A stretch of DNA of 64,000 bases from Halovenus salina (GTDB lineage: Archaea; Halobacteriota; Halobacteria; Halobacteriales; Haloarculaceae), in assembly GCF_026410925.1 (NCBI RefSeq), contig NZ_CP112972.1:1860001-1924000 (forward strand), in the 5' to 3' direction. The notes under the pieces were generated by a model, which saw only the letters and a program-made list of their open reading frames with translations, was not told the origin of the DNA and did not search any database. Numbering within the stretch: position 1 is the first letter of the stretch; every line of letters begins with the position of its first letter. The position numbers were made by a program, and so were the translations under genes. This document shows positions 7,953 to 14,460 of the stretch, piece after piece.

Positions 7953-8075
7953 ACAGCATGGCACGGCAGCAAACTGCGGAACGGGTACGAGCGAATCGGT
8001 GCAGAAACCTGGCGCTGTGTCAACTGTGGCACGATTATGGAGGATATGGACCCGGACAACTACAAAATCGCCTGA
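7953..8075 (+). pseudogene. Severed C-terminal zinc-ribbon half of the HalX-type gene
   Basis: Forty sense codons follow the TAG in the same frame and end at TGA. They encode TAWHGSKLRNGYERIG, then TWRCVNCGTI and a DPDNYKIA ending. The CVNC pair completes the CPNC pair before the stop, giving a normal CxxC...CxxC zinc ribbon, so the TAG most likely replaced a TGG Trp codon. No start codon and promoter are evident for separate expression. Confidence 0.65.
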
Positions 8076-8103
8076 CTACCGGGCGGCGGGCAGACTGCGA
8101 GAT

Positions 8104-9018
8104 CTAGCTAATCTTCTCGTACTGCTCGTCGAGCTTCTCAGCGGCTTCGGCCATCTGCTCCTGTTCGAACTCGTCGAGGTCCCACTCGATGACCTCTTCG
8201 ACGCCGTCTTCGCCCAGCCGGGCCGGAACACCGAATCCGACGCCTTCGTAGCCGAACTCACCGTCGAGCGCGATTGAACACGGAAGGACTTCTCCGGTAT
8301 CGTTGAGAATCGCGCTGACGGTGTGGGCGACACCCTGTGCCGGCCCCCACTCGGTTGCGCCCTTGCGCTCGATAACGTTCATCGCGCTCTGCTGGAGGTC
8401 TTCGAGAATCTCCTCCTTGTCGTCCTCGGAGAACTCGAGGTCCCGACCGTCGACGCGGACCTTCGAGAAGACGGGGACCTGTGAGTCGCCGTGTTCGCCG
8501 AGAATCGTCGCCTCGACGTTCTGGACTGGCACGTCGAAGCGCTGGGAGAGGACGTACCGGAACCGGGCGGAATCGAGCCGGCCGCCGAAGCCGACAACGT
8601 GCCCGCGTGGGCGGTCACCGCTCTCGTAGAGGTGACGGTTCAGCAGGTCGACCGGGTTCGAGGTAGTGACGGTGATGAACTCGTCGTTGTGTTCGGCAAG
8701 CGAGGACTGGATGTCCTCCATGATGGGCGCGTTGTCGTCAGCCAAATCGAGGCGGGTGTCGCCGGGTTGGCGCGGGAGCCCAGCGGTGATAACGACCACG
8801 TCGGAGCCCTCGGTGGCGGCGTAATCGCCCTGCCGGACCTCGGTGTTCGAGTCGTAGGCGATTCCGTGGTTGGCGTCTGCGGCCTGACCGATGGTCACGT
8901 CTTCCTGTTCGGGGATATCGACGAAGACCAGTTCGTCGACGACGTCCTGCAGTGCGATGCTGTACCCTGCGGCCGCACCTACGGTGCCCGCAGCACCGAC
9001 GATGCTTACTTTTGCCAT
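8104..9018 (-). CDS. mdh: Malate dehydrogenase
   Basis: A 304-residue NAD-dependent malate dehydrogenase of the LDH-like tetrameric halophilic type, converting malate and oxaloacetate in the citric acid cycle. Seen: N-terminal Rossmann loop [11 protein letters not shown] (residues 8-18), Asp at the end of strand 2 (VDIPEQED), the mobile-loop arginine in [10 protein letters not shown] that selects malate over lactate, and catalytic His in [10 protein letters not shown]. The frame stays open upstream for ~180 codons, but the true start is the ATG before AKVSIVG, which gives the usual family length. Convergent with the HalX-type gene. Confidence 0.95.
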   Translation of the reverse strand: MAKVSIVGAAGTVGAAAGYSIALQDVVDELVFVDIPEQEDVTIGQAADANHGIAYDSNTEVRQGDYAATEGSDVVVITAGLPRQPGDTRLDLADDNAPIMEDIQSSLAEHNDEFITVTTSNPVDLLNRHLYESGDRPRGHVVGFGGRLDSARFRYVLSQRFDVPVQNVEATILGEHGDSQVPVFSKVRVDGRDLEFSEDDKEEILEDLQQSAMNVIERKGATEWGPAQGVAHTVSAILNDTGEVLPCSIALDGEFGYEGVGFGVPARLGEDGVEEVIEWDLDEFEQEQMAEAAEKLDEQYEKIS

Positions 9019-9109
9019 ACCTGCATCTCCCGCCGCGCTCCCGTTAAAAATATCGAATCGAGGTTCTTGGCCCGCAACGCATTTTTGCGCCCGCCGACTC
9101 CATTCATCC

Positions 9110-9811
9110 ATGAGCGAATTCGACGAGGAGGCCGAACGCGAGCGGCTCCGAGAGAAATACGAGCGCGACCAGCAGAAACGAGAGACCACAGAGAAGATGA
9201 GCGAACTCCTCCTCCAGGGAGCGACGATGACGAACGCGCACTGCTCTGAGTGCAACGACCCCATCTTCCGGTACGACGGCCAGGAGTTCTGTGCCTCCTG
9301 CGAGAAGCCAGTCGACCGCGAGACCAGTGAAGACGGGCAAAACAGTGCAATCGAAGTTACCGAACCGAGCGACGAGGCCCGCGTCAAATTCGGCGGCAGC
9401 AGCGAGCAGACCGACCGCAGCCAGCCCGACAACAGCCAAGACGAAGAGTCGGTCGACCGGACACACCAGCAGTCGTCGACATCGGCACAGGAGGCCTCGA
9501 CGTCGGCACAGGACACACCGCGCCAGCCGCCATCGAACGGTACTACCGAACAACACACAGCAGACCAGTCGGCCCGAGACGCCCCAGCCGAACACCGGAC
9601 GACCCGAAACCAGCAGTCCCAGCAACCACAGCGGACGCGACAACAAGCTCACGCTGGCGAGTCTGACGTGGGCGCTGTTCGTGACTCGCTCGTGCGCACG
9701 CTCCAGCGGTTCAGCGAGCGCGCAGAGGCGTGTGAGGATCCACAGCGGGCCCGCGAGCATCTCGCCGCCGCTCGCGAAGCAGCCGAGACACTCGAAGCGC
9801 TCCGTCGATAG
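9110..9811 (+). CDS. Sjogren/scleroderma autoantigen p27 family zinc protein
   Basis: A 233-residue protein whose first 70 residues match the archaeal/eukaryal p27 autoantigen family: a charged helix ([20 protein letters not shown]), the [15 protein letters not shown] segment, and a zinc ribbon (Cys45, Cys48, Cys61, Cys64). The middle (~70-180) is disordered Gln/Thr/Ser-rich, and the C-terminus (~185-233) is a predicted helical hairpin with [13 protein letters not shown] and [15 protein letters not shown]. Role unknown; the family is linked to RNA or chromatin in other lineages. It is divergent from mdh. Confidence 0.85.
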   Translation: MSEFDEEAERERLREKYERDQQKRETTEKMSELLLQGATMTNAHCSECNDPIFRYDGQEFCASCEKPVDRETSEDGQNSAIEVTEPSDEARVKFGGSSEQTDRSQPDNSQDEESVDRTHQQSSTSAQEASTSAQDTPRQPPSNGTTEQHTADQSARDAPAEHRTTRNQQSQQPQRTRQQAHAGESDVGAVRDSLVRTLQRFSERAEACEDPQRAREHLAAAREAAETLEALRR

Positions 9812-9878
9812 ACGGTGTCTGTGGAAATGAATTATATATAACATAAGACTTACCATGTGACGTGATATCGATATAAGC
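9812..9878 (+). promoter_or_regulatory. Promoter region of the ESCRT-like gene group
   Basis: AT-rich DNA including GAAATGAATTATATATAAC (9824-9842) 37-55 bp before the ATG at 9879, giving a TATA element with a short leader. The 11-mer GAAATGAATTA (9824-9834) recurs at 11002-11012 before the next gene of the group, hinting at shared control. Confidence 0.5.
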
Positions 9879-11003
9879 ATGGTTCGTCCCGTCAGTACGG
9901 AGGTCCTACAGGATATCTGCGAAGAGATCGCGAGGGAGAACTACGGGTTCGTCTATCTGGCCGACCACAAAAGCGAGATCAAAGAGCAGTACGAACAGGC
10001 CGAAACCGGGTTCAAGTACACGAACTCGCTGTCGCTGTCGAACATCAAATCGGGGATGCAGGAGATAGCCGACGACGACTTCAACTCCTTTGAGCGGCTG
10101 CGCGGTGACGCGTACTTCGTGAATCCGCTCGACAGGGGGTGGGGACAGCGAATCGGTGATGAGCTCGAATCGCTGTTCACGACGAATCTCGTCTTGCACA
10201 AGAAACGCTTAGAGAAGAAATTCGACATCGCGCCAAACGATGTCGATTACTTCGCCCGCAAGCTCAGCGAGTCGGGGTACATCGACCGGATTCCGGCCGG
10301 GGAACGGGATTACTTCGTCGGTGGTTCCGAGCTGAAAGACGAGACATCGCGGGATATCGGCCTTGACGCCCAGCTCAAAAGCCGCGCTGACGCCGAAGGT
10401 AAGCTCTCTCACCGCGAACTCGAAGAGATAATCGACGTGGCAGCAACGGAGAACGTCATCGACTACCTCTCACAGAACGACTTCATCATCGATCTTGACG
10501 GCGAGTATCTCGTCCAGGCGGCACTCGACGAGTTCGCACATTCGCTGGCCGACCGCATCGCCGACCAGGTCACAGAGGAGTTCCAGGAGTCGGAGTACGT
10601 ACTCCACCAACCCGAGTTCGAGCAGGTCATCGAGAACAATATAAACGAGTCGACGACCATCCTGAAAGAGGCCCGTGCGGTCCGCCAGAAGATAATCGCG
10701 CGGACAGAGGATGCACTGACGGAGGAACTGGACCTCTCGGAGCGGGCGGCGTACAACATGGTCGTCATGTCCGACCCGAAGCTCGACGGACAGGGATTTG
10801 CCGAACTCGTCGACGAGCAGGCCAGAGCGGTCAAAAAACAGGTCGCCCGGAGCGACGTGACGATCACGAAAAGAAGCGAACAGCTGTCTGCGGGCGAAGA
10901 GCGGATAGCCGACCTCCAGCTCGGGCGGACACAGAAATCACGCGAGTTCATCCGCGACGAGATTCAGGAGCGGTACGAGGAGATGGTTGATCAAGAGTGG
11001 TGA
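9879..11003 (+). CDS. Tandem winged-helix protein (ESCRT-II- or UFL1-like architecture), unnamed
   Basis: 374 residues, cytoplasmic, not a named family I know. Seen: an N-terminal helical part (1-100); a first winged-helix-like unit (~102-149: KKRLEKKFDIAPNDVDYFAR, then GYIDRI and a beta wing); a second (~174-212: KLSHRELEEIIDVA, NDFIIDLDGEYLV); then long helices to the C-terminus (KEARAVRQKIIARTEDAL...). Tandem winged helices followed by helices are typical of ESCRT-II subunits, and the second unit plus the following helix resembles the UFL1 E3-ligase pattern. That resemblance is by eye only. First gene of a plus-strand group ending in a Vps4-like AAA ATPase. Confidence 0.6.
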   Translation: MVRPVSTEVLQDICEEIARENYGFVYLADHKSEIKEQYEQAETGFKYTNSLSLSNIKSGMQEIADDDFNSFERLRGDAYFVNPLDRGWGQRIGDELESLFTTNLVLHKKRLEKKFDIAPNDVDYFARKLSESGYIDRIPAGERDYFVGGSELKDETSRDIGLDAQLKSRADAEGKLSHRELEEIIDVAATENVIDYLSQNDFIIDLDGEYLVQAALDEFAHSLADRIADQVTEEFQESEYVLHQPEFEQVIENNINESTTILKEARAVRQKIIARTEDALTEELDLSERAAYNMVVMSDPKLDGQGFAELVDEQARAVKKQVARSDVTITKRSEQLSAGEERIADLQLGRTQKSREFIRDEIQERYEEMVDQEW

Positions 11004-11084
11004 AATGAATTAAGTACTGCGGGCGCGCATAAAACATCATAACTGAGCCGGACATGGACTGCTTCCGAACGGCACACACAAACC
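11002..11084 (+). promoter_or_regulatory. Second promoter of the ESCRT-like group
   Basis: The 81-bp gap carries GAAATGAATTA (11002-11012, overlapping the upstream stop codon), identical to the motif before the previous gene, and an AT-rich GCATAAAACATCAT (11027-11040). Initiation near 11055-11065 would leave a ~20-30-nt leader before the ATG at 11085. Confidence 0.4.
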
Positions 11085-12170
11085 ATGCAACAAAAGTACG
11101 AGAACTTCGACGAACGCGAGATGGGTGACGGGACGTATCTGGTCGGCGACCCCGTTGAGCCCCACGAGGAACCGATTCGAATCGACACCGGCTGGTTCGA
11201 CGGCGAACCCGGCGAGAAACGCGACTGGGAGTACATCGTCGGGGAGATTGTCGCAAGCGACCTCCAGGAGGGGCTCCAGCTTCAGGAGGGCGGCGAGGGA
11301 ACAATCTACCGCGACCAGGCCGTCGAGAACATCCTCGACGCTGACTTTGACAGCGACAAATCAATCGTGAACAGAGACCAGGCGACGGCAATCGTCGACT
11401 ACTTTCTCGAAGAGGGGGCGCTCACGGCTACAGACGGTGAACTCGTGGTGTTACACGACCCGACCGAGCTGACTGGGGAGAGCTCCCGGTTCGACAGCCA
11501 GGAGCGGGAGTACCATGTCCTGAGCTGGGCAGCCGCAATCGACACGTGTATCGATTACATGCAGGACACCCTCGATACCTTCGAGGAGGCCCGAGAGCGG
11601 CTCAAAGAGGAGACCAGCGACGTCAAAGAGAGCGACGTCTCCGAGGTCGAAAAGGAGGTTGCACGCGTCGGCCAGGAGCTCAAGAACCTCGGCCCGGGCG
11701 CACAGGTTCCGGACCCCTCCGAGCTGTCGGCCGACCAGAAAGAACGATACGAGACGCTCAAGGAGGATTTCGCGTACTACAAATCACTCTACGAGGTCAA
11801 ACAGGAGCAACTGGTCACCGCCGAGAAGGGCATCGAGAAACTCAGACGGAACATCAAACGACTCCGGGGGGCCAAGGATGTCTACGAGTCGAAAGTTGGC
11901 GAGATGCGCAAGGCTGCGCTCCAACAGCAGGTGTTCCCGAGTGAGGATATCGACGTGGCACAGAACATGGCGGGGCTGATAACCAGTCTCTCTGATGTCG
12001 AAGACCCCAGAGAGATGGCCGAGAACCTCGGCGACGCCGAGGAACTCAACGATTCCGTCGACGATATGATGGAGAGTATTGGGGAGGTGACGGCCTCTGT
12101 TGAGGAAGGACTCGACAGCGACGAGCAGGCGGAGATCGAATCCGACGAATCGGAGCTCCAGATCGAATAA
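11085..12170 (+). CDS. Winged-helix plus coiled-coil protein with acidic tail, ESCRT-III/CHMP7-like candidate
   Basis: 361 residues, no signal or membrane helix. Seen: a winged-helix-like unit at ~78-125 (IYRDQAVENIL, NRDQATAIVDYFLEEGAL, wing ELVVLH); a long helical/coiled-coil region at ~147-285 with a basic stretch (EKLRRNIKRLRGAKDVY); then an acidic C-terminal helix with SVDDMMESIGEVTASVEEGL (324-343) and a final EQAEIESDESELQIE. The basic hairpin, VDxxM helix and acidic Leu/Ile-ending tail are the order of Snf7/ESCRT-III proteins, where the tail recruits Vps4; a winged helix before Snf7 is the CHMP7 layout. This is inference from pattern and from the adjacent AAA ATPase gene; a generic coiled-coil protein remains possible. 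Confidence 0.55.
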   Translation: MQQKYENFDEREMGDGTYLVGDPVEPHEEPIRIDTGWFDGEPGEKRDWEYIVGEIVASDLQEGLQLQEGGEGTIYRDQAVENILDADFDSDKSIVNRDQATAIVDYFLEEGALTATDGELVVLHDPTELTGESSRFDSQEREYHVLSWAAAIDTCIDYMQDTLDTFEEARERLKEETSDVKESDVSEVEKEVARVGQELKNLGPGAQVPDPSELSADQKERYETLKEDFAYYKSLYEVKQEQLVTAEKGIEKLRRNIKRLRGAKDVYESKVGEMRKAALQQQVFPSEDIDVAQNMAGLITSLSDVEDPREMAENLGDAEELNDSVDDMMESIGEVTASVEEGLDSDEQAEIESDESELQIE

Positions 12171-12172
12171 CA

Positions 12173-12844
12173 ATGTTCGCCCAGTCGGTGTTGTGGTGTG
12201 CCCGGGACATCGAAACCAGTCTCATGGCACTCCACGACGAACCGATACTCCGGGGACAGCCCATCACGACCAGAGAAAGCGACAGGGCACGGAGCACCAC
12301 GCGACAGTTGCTCGAACTGCTCCGGGGTACTGCACTCCACCGACCCAGCAGTGCCGCCGACCGGCGCGACGAGCCCCTCGAACAGGTTCTGGCGGCGATA
12401 TACGCGACCGAAACGGCCAGCGTCGAGCCGCTCGCCGACACACTCCCGGCAGGTCGTGAGACAATCGAGACACTCGAGTCTGCCGGACAGTTGGAGACCG
12501 ACCACGGCGAGGTGTATGTCCCGTTGCGAGGAGCGGGCTCGGCACGGAACTGGCCGCCGCTACTCCGGGTGCTCGTCGACCGCCTGGGGGAGTTCGTCGG
12601 CGAGGTCCAGACTGTCGTCGAGAAACTCCGGGCCGACGGGGCCGACGGCGATACGCTCGAACTATCACTCGCCCGGTCGCTGCTGCGGCGACTCGAACTG
12701 CTTCGGACCGTGTTGCGGTCACAACTCGGGCAGCTACAGGTGGTCAACTACACCGTCTTCGTCGACTCACAGATCGACCAATTTCTCGTTGATGCTGTCC
12801 CGGCCGCGTTCGGGGTCGACACCCCCGTGGAGGAACCACTATGA
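12173..12844 (+). CDS. Helical protein with central winged helix, unnamed
   Basis: 223 residues, cytoplasmic. Seen: N-terminal helices (SVLWCARDIETSLMAL, ARSTTRQLLELLRGTAL), a winged-helix-like unit at ~68-117 (EPLEQVLAAIYATETASV, ETIETLESAGQL, wing EVYVPL) and a C-terminal helical bundle (RVLVDRLGEFVGEVQTVVEK, LARSLLRRLELLRTVL). It begins 2 bp after the coiled-coil gene and its stop overlaps the AAA gene start (ATGA), so the three proteins are probably made in fixed ratio and may form one complex. No named family recognised; an adaptor of the ESCRT-like set is my inference. Confidence 0.6.
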   Translation: MFAQSVLWCARDIETSLMALHDEPILRGQPITTRESDRARSTTRQLLELLRGTALHRPSSAADRRDEPLEQVLAAIYATETASVEPLADTLPAGRETIETLESAGQLETDHGEVYVPLRGAGSARNWPPLLRVLVDRLGEFVGEVQTVVEKLRADGADGDTLELSLARSLLRRLELLRTVLRSQLGQLQVVNYTVFVDSQIDQFLVDAVPAAFGVDTPVEEPL

Positions 12845-14457
12845 CAACCAGAACCAACGCAAACCCGTTTTTCGAGACGGATCACCCGACCAGCCACGTG
12901 ACAGTCAAAGGAGGCCACATCGACTCCAATCGCGAACTCGTCAAGCTCCGCTGCCAGGGGAAAGAGGCGATGTTCTACGCGAAACCGCCGGACGACGACA
13001 TCGACGACTTTCTTGCGACTGGGCCATCCGAGGTCCGGATGCACCGGAACGTCGCGACGCTGTTTGGCTCTGACCCCGAGGACATCCGTAGCGCGAGTTC
13101 GTTCGTCGTCGACACCTCTGTGACGAAAAACGAGGTTCATGAGTGCCGGTCGGCGACGGTCCACGTCCGGGGCAGTGTCACCAGAGAGAAAGTCGCCAAG
13201 CTCCTCCGCAGCCACGAGTACCTCCTTCACGACCTGGAAGAGGTTATCAGCACCAACAAAGGCAACATCCATCTTGATGTCGTGGAACTTTCACCGACTG
13301 ATTTCACTACAGTCCGGGTGACCGAGAACACCGACCTGGAGTTTCTCGACCCCGACGAGTACGCCGAGCGCCGCCGGAGCGGTGACGGCGAGGGAACCCA
13401 GCAACAGGGCGGCGAAGAGGAGACGGACGTGGACATCGACCTCTCACCGGAGAAGCCAACGACAAGCTTCGAGGACGACATCGCCGGTTTGGAGGGTGTC
13501 AAAGAGACCGCCCGGATGTTGCTCGCGCTGTATGACCCGGAGACGAAAGCCCAGATAGAGCAGCGATACGGCTCGAAGTTCGCCGCTCGCGGCGGGAGTA
13601 TGCTCCTCTATGGCCCGCCGGGCTGTGGGAAGACAATTGTCGCCGAGGGAATTGCCTACGAGGCGGCGAACAACACGAACATCGAAGACCAGTACGGCGA
13701 CGTGAAGTTCCTCCCTGTCAAGGGCGGCGACATCTTGTCGCGGTATCCCGGCGAGGCCGAACGCCGCGTCGAGGCGGTGTTCGAGCGCGCACACGAGATC
13801 GCACAGAACGGCTTCGCGGTCCTCTTTTTCGACGAGATAGAGACGCTGATTCCCGACCGCGGCGACGACGACCTCCAGCGCCACGAGCGCTCGCTGACCA
13901 ACGCTTTCCTCCAGGAGATGCAGACCGACGAGATGGAGGACAACCTCTTCGTCATCGGGGCAACGAACATGCCCTTCACTATCGACCCGGCCGCGAGCCG
14001 GCGGTTCCCAGTCCAGGAGTTCATCCCACAGCCAGATTCGACGGTCATGTCCGAGGTCTGGCAGACGGAACTCGCGGAGCTGGAATCCGAAAGCGAGATC
14101 GATATCGACATCGATTACGACAGGCTCGGCGGGGCATCGGAGGGGTACACGCCGGCGGAGATTGCTGACAGGGTGCTTGGAACCGACCTCCAGCGCGAGC
14201 TGATACAGAGCGTCGTCACGCCGGGCGAGCCGATTACGCCCGACACCCAGTATCTGATGGACAGGCTTGACGACGACGAGCCAAAGACGATCAGACAGTT
14301 CATCACGAGCGTCAGCGACGAGATGGACTCGCTGGAAGGGTATCCGGAGATGCGCCGGTACGTCGAGGAACAGAGCGAACGTCTCGGCATCTCTCTCGGG
14401 GGCAACGGCGGCGTGTTTGAACAGCTGATGGGTGACGACGGTGGTGGTGACCAGTAG
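12841..14457 (+). CDS. Single-domain AAA+ ATPase, Cdc48-type N-domain with Vps4-like core
   Basis: 538 residues. Seen: an N-domain (~10-170) whose second half ends DFTTVRVTENTDLEFLD, like the VVITEDTEIEV end of the Cdc48/p97 N-domain; a disordered acidic linker (172-208); then one AAA module with Walker A GPPGCGKT (258-265), pore loop KGGDILSRYPGEAE (294-307), Walker B LFFDEIE (328-334), sensor-1 IGATNMP (Asn376) and twin arginine fingers in DPAASRRFPVQ (387-388). The ATN-x-P...RRF...IP-x-P pattern is the meiotic-clade (Vps4/katanin/spastin) form rather than the RPGRFD of Cdc48. There is no MIT domain. Translationally coupled to the gene before it. Likely remodels the neighbouring coiled-coil protein; inference. 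Confidence 0.85.
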   Translation: MTTRTNANPFFETDHPTSHVTVKGGHIDSNRELVKLRCQGKEAMFYAKPPDDDIDDFLATGPSEVRMHRNVATLFGSDPEDIRSASSFVVDTSVTKNEVHECRSATVHVRGSVTREKVAKLLRSHEYLLHDLEEVISTNKGNIHLDVVELSPTDFTTVRVTENTDLEFLDPDEYAERRRSGDGEGTQQQGGEEETDVDIDLSPEKPTTSFEDDIAGLEGVKETARMLLALYDPETKAQIEQRYGSKFAARGGSMLLYGPPGCGKTIVAEGIAYEAANNTNIEDQYGDVKFLPVKGGDILSRYPGEAERRVEAVFERAHEIAQNGFAVLFFDEIETLIPDRGDDDLQRHERSLTNAFLQEMQTDEMEDNLFVIGATNMPFTIDPAASRRFPVQEFIPQPDSTVMSEVWQTELAELESESEIDIDIDYDRLGGASEGYTPAEIADRVLGTDLQRELIQSVVTPGEPITPDTQYLMDRLDDDEPKTIRQFITSVSDEMDSLEGYPEMRRYVEEQSERLGISLGGNGGVFEQLMGDDGGGDQ

Positions 14458-14460
14458 CGC

